A DNA stretch of 64,000 bases. Source: Pegoplata infirma. Lineage: Eukaryota; Arthropoda; Insecta; Diptera; Anthomyiidae. Below the pieces are notes generated by a model. The model saw only the letters and a program-made list of their open reading frames with translations, was not told where the DNA came from and searched no databases. The stretch is taken from NCBI GenBank assembly GCA_963921195.1, contig OY992540.1:15569136-15633135 (forward strand), in the 5' to 3' direction. Of this stretch, positions 41,842 to 53,170 are shown piece after piece. The stretch's first letter is position 1. Every line of letters begins with the position of its first letter. The translations under genes were made by a program, and so were the position numbers.

Positions 41842-44800
41842 ATAAATTGATTCAAAAACCCTTTTTGGAAAATGATTTTGACTGAAAAAATAAGTGAAAA
41901 AATGTTGAGTAAAACTTGAGTGGCAAATATTTTAAGTGACAAGAAGAAGTTTAAATGAAAAAATTGTGTAAAAAAAAAATTGTAACAAAAAAAATGTGTA
42001 ACAAAAAAAAATTGAAAGAAAAAAATTCTGGTAAAAAAAAAAAAAAATAAGAAAAGCGTATATTTTTTCCTGTTCCATTCAATTTCATTTCCCGTTTTAT
42101 TATACTTTGTTCCCAGTTCCATTTCATTTCCATCAATGTAGATTTTATTTCTTTTCGTTTGAAATATATTTAAAAAAATAAATAAACTTCTAAAAATTAT
42201 TAAATATACAACTTTGAATGAAAAAAAATTTTGAGTAAAAAATTTTTATTGAAAAAAATATGGGTAAAAAATATTTTGAGTAAGAAAATAAGTGTGAGTG
42301 AAAAAAAATTAGGAAAAAAATGTTATATGAAAAAAATTTTTTATGAAAAAAAATATTAAGTGAATAGAAATTGGAGTGAAACAAATTAGGGTAGAAAGAT
42401 TTTGAGAAAAAAAATATTTTTTTCCTGTTTCATTCTATTTCGTTTCCAGTTAAATTCAACTTCGAAAAAATTTTGAGTGAAAAAAAATTTTGAGTATGAA
42501 AACATTTGAGTAAATAACACAGGGTCACAAAAAATTACCTTTTTCAATTTGCCTGACATTTGACAACTGATTTATATAGAGTTTAGTGTGCTGATTCCGA
42601 ATCTGTTAACCGATTTTTTCCATCAGCTCGCGTTCGCGAGCCAATCGCTGTTAAAGAGTCAAAAAGGTGCATTTTTTACCAACTTTGCAAGGCTATAAGG
42701 TAGGTGGCGTGGGCGTGGCACCTCCCATGTAACCCAAAACAACAAACTGCTTTTATTTGGCTCCTGAAAAATATTTTTCAACAAATTTGAGTACAGGATG
42801 CTAATTTTTGTTTGCTTAACTTTGTAGAAAATATAAGCAAGATTGGATTAAGGGGCGTGGCACCTCTCTTATAACATGAAACAACAAAATTTTGTTTTAT
42901 CGAATTCTGGTATAAATTAGAATTTTAAAATTTTATTTTAGCAATATCTCAAAAACTAAAGATGACTCAAAAAACGAAGGGCATTTTTGGAATCAGAATA
43001 TCCAACATACCAAAAATCGTCATTCACTTTTTTAATACAAGACCAGTGTTGGTAAATATGGACTGACAAATTTGCCAAAAATAGCCTATTTTCAAAGTTT
43101 CCTGAGGCTATATCTCGAAAACTAGAGCTGATCTAAAAAAACGGAAGGCAGATTTAAAATCAGCGTACCCCAATTACCCAAAATTAGCTATCAGAACCCG
43201 GGCAAAAAAAAAAGTGTTGCCCTGTGTAATTGAATGGAAATGATTTCGAATGAAGATAAATTGAAGAAAGTTTAAGTGAAAAAAAACTTGAATAAAACAA
43301 AATCTTGAGTGAAAAATATGTTGAGTGTAAAAATACGTTTAAGTGAAAAAAAAAATTACGAAAAAAAATTTTATATGAAAAAATCTTAAGTGAATAAAAA
43401 TTTGAGTGAACAAAAATTAGGGTAAATAAATTTTGAAAAAAAAAATTTTTTTTCCTTGTTTTATTCTGTTTCGTTACCAGTTAAATTTAAGTGAAATAAG
43501 AAGTTTAAGTAAAAAAAAGTTGAGTAAAATAAAATCTTGAGTGAAAAGTATTTTGAGTGAAAAATAAGTTTGACTGAAAAAAAAGGTTCACAAAAAATTT
43601 TGTATGAAAAAAAATATTAAGTGAATAAAAATTTGAGTAAAAAAAATTGGGGTAAATAAATTTTGAGAAAAAAGTGTTTTTTCCTGTTTCATTCCATTTT
43701 GTTCCTAGTTAAATTTAATGTGAAAAAAAAATCTGAGTGAAAAAAAAGTTAGGAAAAAAAATTTTATATGAAAAAAAATATTAAGTGAATAAAAATTTAA
43801 GTGACAAAAATTTGGGTAAATAAATTTTGAGAAAAAAATATATATTTTTTTTCTGTTTAATTCTATTTCGTTCCCAGTTAAATTTAATTTCGAAAAAAAT
43901 TTTGAGTGAAAAAAATTTTGAGTATAAAAAAATTTGAGTAAAAAATTGAGTGGAAATGACTTCGAATGAAGAGAAATTGTAGTGAAATAAGAAGTTTAAG
44001 TTAAAAAAAAACTTGAGTAAAACGAAATCTTGAGTGAAAAATATTTTGAGTGAAAAATATTTTGAGTGAAAAAATAAGTGTGAGTGAAAAAAAATTGGGG
44101 AACAAATCTTGTATGAAAAAAAATTAAGTGAATAAAAATTTGAGTGAAACAAAAAATTAGGGTAAATAAATTTTGAAAAAAAAAATATTTTTTCCCTGTT
44201 TCATTCCATTTCGTTCCCAGTTAAATTTTATGTGAAAAAATAAGTGTGAGTGAAAAAAATTAGGGAAAAAATCTTGTATGAAAAAAAATATTATAATTGA
44301 ATAAAAATTTTAGTGAAAAAAAAATCAGGGTAAATAAATTAAAAAAAAAAGATTTTTTTCCTGTTTCATTCTATTTCGTTACCAGTTAAATTTAATTTCG
44401 AAAAAAATTTTGAGTAAAAAAAATTTTGAGTACAAAAAAATGTAAAAAATTAAGTGAAAATGATTGTGAATGAAGAGCAATTTAAGTGAAATAAGAAGTT
44501 TATGTGAAAAAATGTTGAATAAAACAAAATCTTGAGTAAAAAATATTTTGAGTGAAAAAATAAGTGTGAGTGAAAAAAAAATTAGGATAAAAATTTTATA
44601 TGAAAAAAATATTAAGTGAATAAAAATTTAAGTGAAAAAAAAAAATCAGGGTAAATAAATTTAAAAAAAAAAAAAAAAAAATTTCCTATTTCATTCTATT
44701 TCGTTACCAGTTAGATTTAATTTCGAAAAAAATTTTGAGTGAAAAAAATTTTTAGTATAAAAAAATTTGAGTAAAAAATTGAGTGGAAATAATTACGAAT

Positions 44801-46373
44801 GAAGAGAAATTGTAGTGAAATAAAAAGTTTAAGTGAAAAAAAAACTTGAATAAAACAAAATCTTGAGTGAAAATTTTTTTGAGAGAAAAAATAAGTGTGA
44901 GTGAAAAAAAATTGAAGAAAAAATCTTGTATGAAATTTCGTTCCCAGATAAATTTAATGTGAAAAAATAAGTGTGAGTAAAAAAAAAATTAGGGAAAAAA
45001 TTTTTTATGAAAAAAATATTAAGTGAATAAAAATTTGAGTGAAAAAAATTAGGGTAAATAAATTTTGAGAAAAAACATATTTTTTTCCTGTTTCATTCCA
45101 TTTCGTTTCCAGTTAAATTTAATTTCGAAAAAAATTTTGAGTTAAAAAAATTTTGAGTATAAAAAAATTTGTGTAAAAAATTGGTTGAAAATGATTGTGA
45201 ATGAAGAGTAATTTTAGTGAAATAAGTTTAAGTGAAAAAAACGTTGAAAAGTGAAAAAAAAGTGAAAAAAAAAATTTAATAACAAAATTTTGTATGAAAA
45301 AAATGTTAAGTGAATAAAAATTTGAGTGAAAAAATTAGGGTAAATAAATATTGAGAAAAAAATGTTTTATTCCATTTCGTTCCCAGTTAAATTTAATGTG
45401 AAAAAATAAGTGTTAGTGAAAAAATTTTGGGAAAAAATCTTGTATGAAAAAAAATATTAAGTGAATAAAAATTTGAGTGAAAACAAATTAGGGTGAATAA
45501 ATTTTGAAAAAGAAATATTTTATACCTGTTTCATTCTATTCCGTTCCCAAGTAAATTTAATTTCGAAAAAAATTTTGAGTGAAAAAATTTTGAGTATGAA
45601 AAAATTTGAGTAAAAAATTAAGTGAAAACGATATTAAATGAAAAGCTATTTTAGTGAAATAAGAAGTTTAAGAGAAAAAAAAGTTGATTAAAACAAAATT
45701 TTGAGTGAAAAAACAAGTTTAAGTGACAAAAATTAAGCAAAAAAATTTTGTATGAAAAAAAAAAAAATATTAAGTGAATAAAAATTTGAGTGAAAAAAAT
45801 AAGGGTATATAAATTTTGAGAAAAATAATACTTTTTTTTCTGTTTCATTTCATTTCGTTCCCAGTTAAATTTAATGTGAAAAAATAAGTGTGAGTGAAAA
45901 AAAATTAGGGAAAAAATCTTGTATGAAAAAAAATATTAAGTGAAAAAAAATTTGAGTAAAAAATATTAGGGTAAATAAATTTTGAGAAAAATAATATTTT
46001 TTTTCTGTTTCATTCTATTTCGTTAAATTAAATTTAATAAGTTAAATTTAATTTCGAAAAAAATTTTGAGTCATCAAAAATTTTGAGTATAAAAAAATTG
46101 AGTGGAAATGATTTTGAATGAAGAGCGATTTAAGTGAAAAAAATCTTGAGTAAAACAAAATCTTGAGTAAAAAATATTTCGAGTAAAAAAAAAAATAAGT
46201 TTGAGTAAAAAAAATTTGTATGAAAAAAAATATTAAGTAAAAAAAATCAGGGTAAATAAATTTTGAGAAAAAAATTTGTTTTTTCCTGTTTCATTCTTTT
46301 TCGTTCCCAGTTAAATTTATTTTCGTTCCATATAGATTCTATTTCCTTTCGTATAACATCCGTGTAAAAATAA
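41842..46373. repeat. A-rich satellite array with two alternating modules
   Basis: About 4.5 kb (3.8 kb without the insertion at 42518) built from phrases AATTTTGAGTGAAAAAAATT, AAGTGAATAAAAATTTGAGT and TTAGGGTAAATAAATTTTGA. About 15 blocks of CCTGTTTCATTCTATTTCGT followed by TCCCAGTTAAATTTAA serve as landmarks. They end either TTTCG (42424, 43850, 44360, 44686, 45088, 45527) or TGTG (43683, 44196, 44935, 45370, 45838). From a TGTG block to the next TTTCG block is about 153-167 bp; from a TTTCG block on to the next TGTG block it is about 250-345 bp. That is a higher-order structure. Open frames on the minus strand are F/S/K-rich translations of A tracts. Confidence 0.8.
42518..43226. mobile_element. 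TIR element with CACAGGG ends and TAA duplication
   Basis: The left end CACAGGGTCACAAAAAATTA and the inverted right end CACAGGGCAACACTTTTTTT share the first seven bases and diverge after them. TAA flanks at 42515-42517 and 43227-43229. The inside is less A-rich than the satellite and contains GGCGTGGGCGTGGCACCTCC and two rounds of CTATATCTCGAAAACTA. No transposase. A 3-bp TAA duplication would fit PIF/Harbinger, but the termini are too short to decide. Confidence 0.65.
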
Positions 46374-46720
46374 ACAATTGAGAGTGTTAAATTCGGCTGT
46401 GCCGAATCTTTTATACCCTCCAACATGTTGAATAAAATACAGGGGCGTTTTTTTTTGGGGGGGGGGGGGGTTTATCATTTTTTAAACAAAAAAAAGGGGC
46501 GGGGCAAAAAAAATAAATTTTGTATTCCCCTCGGTCCTAGTGCTGGACTGTGAACTTCTTCTTGCATAAACATTTTTCATTTGTTTAACAAAACTATAGT
46601 AAAAACGTAAAAAATCGTGTTTTTTAGAGGTTGGTTTAGGTTCTCAAAGGGAGAACTTTTTTTCCCCTGATAAGATTTCGCCCATTTACGAACTTAACCT
46701 GCCGAGCACCATAAGACATA
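46374..46720 (-). mobile_element. HINE subfamily III, 3' part, minus strand
   Basis: The plus strand reads AAACAATTGAGAGTGTTAAA, TTCGGCTGTGCCGAA and TATACCCTCCAACATG, the inverse of the subfamily III 3' end, with its G run at 46457-46471. It is cut at AAGACATA by FB-B and continues at 49366. Confidence 0.85.
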
Positions 46721-49365
46721 TGAGGCATTCCACACCAAATGTCCCGCTACAGAAAAACATGTGTCCCGTAAATTTCTGAATAGGTTATTTGGATAGCCCT
46801 ATATGGAACTAAGAAAATTGCGTTTTTGGTTTTTCAAATTTTCAAAAACTGGGCTGAGGAGGCGTGGTCAAATATTGGAAAAATGGTCAAATTTGTGTCG
46901 AGTTGCCTTGATTAAATATTTATCACATTAAAACGGAATGCACCACAATCTCAAAAATTTACATTCTTATATAGTTTTGTATGGGCTATCGATTAAAATT
47001 TTTTTTTTTGGAAAATTTTCAGAACCCGTTCTGAAAGTTTCCATTTTTTAAAAAAGTCAATTTATCAAAAATCCGGCCACTTTTTTTTTTTTTTTTTAAT
47101 TTTTTTTTTTAAAGTTTAGATGTTTGTCCATCCACACAAAAAAATTCAGAAACACGTTCGGCGTTTTTTTCGAGAAAATCGCATTTGAATATTGAATTTC
47201 ACGACAATTTTGGAATTTCCTTGTATTTTCTTGTTAAAACATGGCGTATGAGTAACAAATTTTTGCGAAACCAACGAGTTGATCCCATTTTAATTATTTG
47301 TTCATGTGTGGTCTAATATAGAGATGGGCGTGAGTGCGATTTGACCCACGCAATTAAAGTCACTGACGACTCGTTATTATTTTTAGTTTACTTGTGCAAT
47401 CACGTGAGTCAATTTACTGTTACTCACGCAATTTTTGATTACGCTCACGGTTGTTCACTCACGTTGATGATGATTTTACAAAAATAATAAAAACAACAAA
47501 TTTTCTATGAAAACAAAGCACTGAAAACGGAAACTCAAAAAAAAAACAGTAAGAATAAAAAAAAAGTTAAAAATCACATCGCAAAAATTGGACTTCCTAA
47601 TCACTCACGAAATGTTTTTCTACTCACGCTACCTCTTTAAAATCGTGAGTGATTTAGTTTTTACTCACGTGTGATTCGCAAGTGAGTCAACCATCTCTAA
47701 TATAGTATAAATAGGAAAGGTCTCTGGTAACGTTTTTGCGTGATTCAGGCAAGAATGACACTAACGCATAACTCAAGTTTGTTAAGTGAAAGCTAAGTGA
47801 GGGTTTAATTAAAAATAGCTTAGTACGTGACCCGCGAGTCAATTTTTTCAAATGTTGAACGTTAATGGATATGTACCTACAATGTAGTCTCCGATTTATT
47901 GCTCCCGCTTTAATGCGCTTATCCAAAATATAAGATAAATCAAAAGAATATTGATGCATATAAACGTTAATCTAGTGATTTTAAGTTTTTGAATTTGTTT
48001 ATTGTTATTTATGCTTCCGCAAGTGAATCAATAAAGCGGGGAACTCATTTTAGTGGTGATATTTCAGTTCATTTTAGTTTTGATATTTCAGTGAACTTTG
48101 TATGAAACTCTTTTACCAGTCTTACGCATTTAAGCGGTTTTGTTTATCAGACATACAAGCAGACATACATACAGCCAGACAGATAGACATACATACAGAC
48201 AGACAGACCACTTGATGTGCGTTTATAAGAGTTTTTTTATGTAAATGCATCAATATCCTTCTGATTTATTTAATATTTTGTATAAGCGCATTTAAGCGGG
48301 AGCAATAAATCGGACACTACATTATAGGTACATATCCTTTAACGTTCAACATTTGAAAAAAATGACTCGCGAGTCACGTACTAAGCTATTCACGACATTA
48401 AAGAAGTAGCGTTAGTAGAACATTTCGTGAGTGATTATGAAGTCCAATTTTTGCGAGATGAGTGAATGCTTAAAATTTTTCTTAAGTAAGTTTTTGTGAT
48501 TTTTAACTATTTTTTTTTGGAATTTTACTGTTTTTTTGAGTTTTCGTTTTCAGGGATTTTTTCATAGAAAATTTGTTGTTTTTATTATTTTTGTAAAATC
48601 ATCATCAGCGTGAGTGAACAACCGTGAGCGTAATCAAAAACTGCGTGAGTAACAGTAAATTGACTCACGTGATTTCACAAGTAAACTAAAAATAATAACG
48701 AGTCGTCAGTGACTTTAATTGCGTGGGTCAAATCTTGCGTGGGTCAAATCGCACTCACGCCCATCTCTATATTGCACCACACATGAACAAATAATTAAAA
48801 TGGGATCAACTCGTTGGTTTCGCAAAAATTTGTTACTCATACGCCATGTTTTAACAAGAAAATACAAGGAAATTCCAAAATTGTTGTGAAATTCAATATT
48901 AAAATGCGATTTTCTCGAAAAAAACGCCGAACGTGTTTCTGATTTTTTTTTGTGTGGATGGACAAACATCTAAACTTTAAAAAAAAAATTAAAAAAAAAA
49001 AAAAAGAGTGGCCGGATTTTTGATAAATTGACTTTTTTAAAAAATAGAAAATTTCAGAACGGGTTCTGAAAATTTTCCAAAAAAAAAATTTTAATCGATA
49101 GCCCATACAAAACTATATAAGAATGTAAATTTTTGAGATTGTGGTGCATTCCGTTTTAATGTGATAAATATTTAATCAAGGCAACTCGACACAAATTTGA
49201 CCATTTTTCCAATATTTGACCACGCCTCCTCAGCCCAGTTTTTGAAAAATTGAAAAACCAAAAACGCAATTTTCTTAGTTCCATATAGAGCTATCCATAC
49301 AACCTATTCAGAAATTCGTGCGACACGTGTTTTTTTTCGCTGGACATTTGGTGTGGAATGCCTCA
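46721..49365. repeat. Foldback element FB-B, copy 2, with nested palindrome
   Basis: TGAGGCATTCCACACCAAAT at the left and the inverse at the right, TA flanks at 46719-46720 and 49366-49367. The outer arms match FB-B copy 1 up to TATGAGTAA. The centre, short in copy 1, here holds about 1.5 kb that is itself palindromic (47300-48790), mirrored around about 48045. Inner arm phrases such as GACGACTCGTTATTATTTTT and GCATTTAAGCGGGAGCAATA occur in both orientations. The whole lies in a HINE. Confidence 0.82.
47320..47699. mobile_element. Short TIR element inside the FB-B palindrome (left arm)
   Basis: AGAGATGGGCGTGAGTGC at the left and GAGTCAACCATCTCT at the right give short inverted ends. CTAATATA occurs on both sides as a possible 8-bp duplication, which would suggest hAT. 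An inverted counterpart of most of this sequence lies in the opposite arm at about 48400-48770, ending GGCGTGAG-type sequence and CCATCTCTATAT. Confidence 0.5.
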
Positions 49366-49563
49366 TATTTGTGCCAAATTTCAGGAGGCTAGCTTTTTTA
49401 TTTTGGACTGTATCGTGCCATCTACAGACAGGCGGACGGACATTCACAGAATGTCTTAGTATCAATAATAAATATATTTTATGTGGTCCCAAACTGATAT
49501 TTCGATGCGTTACAAACGGAATGAAAAAGTGAGCATACCCCCACACTGTGGTTGGAGGGTAAT
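49366..49563 (-). mobile_element. HINE subfamily III, 5' part after FB-B
   Basis: Resumes with TATTTGTGCCAAATTTCAGG, has a minimal microsatellite (ACAGGCGGACGGACATT), and ends in plus orientation with GAGCATACCCCCACACTGTG and GTTGGAGGGTAATA, the inverse of the 5' end. Confidence 0.83.
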
Positions 49564-50340
49564 AAAGTCAAGAGTCTTTATATCAGTATTTGTACTCTTT
49601 TAATGGATAATTTTTTATAAAACTACTTTTTTCAGATTTTTTCGCGGATGATCCTACATTTAAAATTTTTGTGACCATTTTTTCAGAAGAAAAGTACCAA
49701 AATACAGTACTAAATTTTTCCAAAAAGTAGTTTTTAAAAATATTTTTTCGGTTGGATGATCAAATTGATTAAAATTTCAGGAATCATTGAAATCAGAATT
49801 TAAAAAAATTCCATTTAAGTACATTTCATAAGAGCGGCATTTTTTGGTTGGCAAAATATTTGTGTGGTACAAATTTGAGGCCAATCGGATTAAATTAACC
49901 CGAAGTGCCCGGCAATCAAATTCTAGATTTTTGAAAATATAAAAAATAAAAAAACAAATATGTCGGTATAACAAATTTATAAATTTTAATGAGCAGAACA
50001 CGAATATCAAAAAATGTTTAAAATCTGTCGAACGGTTTTCGAGATATCGCTTTTTAAAATATGCAAAAAAATTAAATTTTTTAAATTTCTTGAACGTAGG
50101 AATAACCCGTGTTAAGCTCATTAAAATTAATAAAAATGATGTACCTATCGAAAGACTTTTTTATATTTTTTTAAATTTTTAAAAATTTAAAACATTGATC
50201 GCCGGCCGCCACGGGTTAACTTAATCCGAAAGTGTAGTTTTTACCCAAATGTAAGGTGAAACAAAAACTAGATTCGCTGGGTCCATGTTTGGACTCGGGA
50301 CCTATTTTCCGAAAAACACTGGTGTAGGATTTTATATAGT
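49564..50340. repeat. Dispersed repeat (GGCCAATCGGATTAAATTAA), copy
   Basis: CCAATCGGATTAAATTAACC, GGTTTTCGAGATATCGCTTT and TTTCTTGAACGTAGGAATAA occur again at 53220-53400 and in 54620-55050. No ends or coding frame. Confidence 0.5.
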
Positions 50341-51180
50341 CGTCCTTGACCGACAATATTTTGTGTTTATTTGTTTCCAATTTTAATTAATACAAAAATC
50401 CATATCAATTTACAAAAATAGCCAGTTAATTGCAAATATGTACAAAAAAAATTTTATTTCATATAAATTTATATTAATTTATAAAATGACCTGTTAATTG
50501 CAAAAATGTTTAAAATAAAATAAAACTGTTTTTTATCTCTATTTAATTTAAAATATTTTTTTGCAATATTATTTTCATGGTGTTTTTATCTCCTCAACAG
50601 TTTTTTAATTTTTTTTTAATAATCACTTTAAACATGTTGCAGTTAAGATTGTTTAACTTTAGCATACATTTTCTAGACAGGAGCAAAGGATATCAACTAG
50701 TGTTTGTATTAGTTTCAACTATCTACTAACATTTACTCTACACTATACGACTGAACGAAAAACAGAACAATCTTCTTTCTACCTTATGTCAATTGCAGGT
50801 TATCTCTATTTAAGTGTTTGTTAAAATTAGTTTTGTCAATGGGGTTTTAGTTTGATTCTTCTTTTTTTTTTGTTTCCTTTTATCTGTCTTTCTGTCTCTT
50901 TAAGTTGTTATTAAATTTGAGTGTAATGTAAACTAGCCTGAAAGGAGAAGAACAACAATTTTATTCTTTGGAATGAAAATGGTTATGTTTGCCTGTGGCA
51001 AATAAGGGTATTCATGTTTAATCATAAGTTAGGACAAATACTATTATTTATGACAATTTTTTCTTTTTTAAAAAATTTATATATGAGATTAGGTGTTACA
51101 ATAGACTGGCATTATGTATAGCAAAAAAGTTTTTCTTACGATTTTGAATGTACAGGAAAATTTTTATTCTCGTACATCTA
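50341..51180. other. Low-repeat island
   Basis: Unlike its surroundings it shows no phrase I can find elsewhere in the window. It contains pyrimidine-rich tracts ending in AG (TTTTTATCTCCTCAACAG at 50583-50600; TTATGTCAATTGCAG at 50785-50799) and on the minus strand TTCAGTCGT at about 50747-50755, like an arthropod initiator. No coding frame of note. It may be original host sequence, possibly regulatory or untranslated exon sequence. Confidence 0.35.
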
Positions 51181-51280
51181 AAACGTATGTGGTACAAATT
51201 TGAGACCAAATTTAACCCTTGGTGCCCGGTGATCAAAATTTTGAATTTTTGATCAAAATTTCGAATTAAAAAAAATTATA
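51181..51280. repeat. Dispersed repeat, left part of a copy split by FB-F
   Basis: ATGTGGTACAAATTTGAGAC, then TTTAACCC..GGTGCCCGG matches 49865-49915. The copy is cut by the palindrome at 51281 and resumes after the MITE pair at 53171. Confidence 0.5.
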
Positions 51281-52670
51281 TGTACATTAAGGGTGTTCTT
51301 AACAGTAAGGGAAAAATTTAAAATGTTTTAATTGCTTGGCACTGGGCAAATTATTGTTCCTTTATACTAAAAACTTAAAAAACTAAAATTTGGAGTCAAT
51401 CCGATAACTTTAAGTGGACGCGGAAACGACCTGAAGTTTGAAAAACGAATTACAAGGGGAAAAATGACTTTTTACTCATTTTCTCAATTTTTTCGACATT
51501 TTAAGTTAACTTTGAATTCAAATGGTTACAGAATTGTGATGTGGAGTACATTACCTTTGTAATAAGGCAATAAAAACTAAAATCGGTTAAAAATCAGCCA
51601 AGTTATTACAACTGCCCCAGGCAACTAGCGTGTGGCAGACCACTTGATCAAAGATTTCGAGTTCCATTTTTGAAATTGACTGAAATTATCTACTATAGCA
51701 ACATTTTTTAATTCTTTAAGTCCCAATGTACTAAGGTGATAAGCATTTTTCATATTGTGTTATGCTAACTTGTTTTAAATAAATGGTAAAAAGGTCTTAA
51801 TTTTTCAACCCTGTTTTCAAATCTCCAATTTCAAATTTTTATTTTTTTTTTATTAAAGGAATCGAAGTATTCTATATTATACTGCAATAATTCGGTAGAA
51901 AACATATGAGGTTTGTTAAAAAATAATAAAAAAATTAACTAAAAGCTAAAAAAGTTACCAAAATCACTATTATCTCGAAATCCACCGAAATAAAATCGCT
52001 GAACTAGCCGAATGAAAAAAGGAATGTCTACAATTTTTGTAGTTTTTATTCCCTTATATGTGCTTAACAAAATCCTATAGTCCAATGGTCAATTTTTTAA
52101 ATTTTATTTGCCAAAAAAAATAAAAATTTGAAATTGGAGATTTGAAAACAGGGTTGAAAAATTAAGACCTTTTTACCATTTATTTAAAACAAGTTAGCAT
52201 AACACAATATGAAAAATGCTTATCACCTTAGTACATTGGGACTTAAAGAATTAAAAAATGTTGCTATAGTAGATAATTTCAATCAATTTCAAAAATGGAA
52301 CTCGAAATCTTTGATCAAGTGGTCTGCCACACGCTAGTTGCCTGGGGCAGTTGTAATAACTTGGCTGATTTTTAACCGATTTTAGTTTTTATTGCTTTAT
52401 TACAAAGGTAATGTACTCCACATCACAATTCTGTAACCATTTGAATTCAAAGTTAACTTAAAATGTCGAAAAAATTGAGAAAATTAGTAAAAAGTCATTT
52501 TTTCCCCTTGTAATTCGTTTTTCAAACTTCAGGTCGTTTCCGCGTCCACTTAAAGTTATCGGATTAACTCCAAATTTTGTATTATTAAGTTTTTAGTACA
52601 AAGGAACAAAATTCTGCCCAGTGCAACACAAAAATCCGAAATAAAAAAATAAGAACACCCTTAATGTACA
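51281..52670. repeat. Foldback element FB-F, 1.39 kb
   Basis: TGTACATTAAGGGTGTTCTT at the left and its inverse at the right, flanked by TA (51279-51280, 52671-52672). The arms are almost perfect and mirror around 51975, for example GGTCGTTTCCGCGTCCACTT in the right arm against AAGTGGACGCGGAAACGACC in the left. The unpaired centre is small. No coding frame. Confidence 0.85.
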
Positions 52671-52672
52671 TA

Positions 52673-52942
52673 TCGGTCATTTACTTGTATAGTGTCATAA
52701 CTCAAAATGTTTCATTTTGCTGAAAACGCGTTTAAAGTTTACAATTGAAACTGGTTGTTCATTGAAAATGGTGGGTACATAGAAAATGTAATTATTACGT
52801 ATTTTCTTCTCAAATGATGAGTTTTATAGATATAAATACAAATTTTTGACACAATATAAAGCATGATATAACGAAAAATGCTGCATTATTAACTCAAAAA
52901 TCACATTTTTTGAGTTACGACACTATACAAGTAAATGAGCGA
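52673..52942. mobile_element. MITE, first of a pair (ATTTACTTGTATAGTGTC ends)
   Basis: TCGGTCATTTACTTGTATAG then TGTCATAACTCAAAA at the left, inverted at the right with about 35 bases, between TA dinucleotides. It shares its left TA with the right TA of FB-F, so it inserted at, or served as, the boundary of that element. Confidence 0.8.
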
Positions 52943-52958
52943 TATATCTGCCAACATA

Positions 52959-53168
52959 TCGCTCTTTTACTTGTATAGTGTCACAACTCAAAATATTTTA
53001 TTTTGCAGAAAGCACGTTTAAAGTTTACTATTGAAACTGGTTTTTAATTGAAAAAGGCCGGTACATAGAAAATGTAATAATGGCGTGTACTCTTCTCAAA
53101 CGGTGAGTTTATCATTAACTCAAAAAACTAATTTTTTGAGTTATGACACTATACAAGAAAAGGAGCGA
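52959..53168. mobile_element. MITE, second of a pair
   Basis: Same termini (TCGCTCTTTTACTTGTATAG / inverted) and the same inner CACGTTTAAAGTTTAC..TTGAAACTGG as the first copy, same orientation, 16 bases downstream, TA on both sides. It is 60 bases shorter. Confidence 0.8.
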
Positions 53169-53170
53169 TA

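Noticed and set aside
43781..45848. Minus-strand F/S/K-rich open frames in the A-rich array
   Set aside because: They are translations of poly-A-based satellite units.
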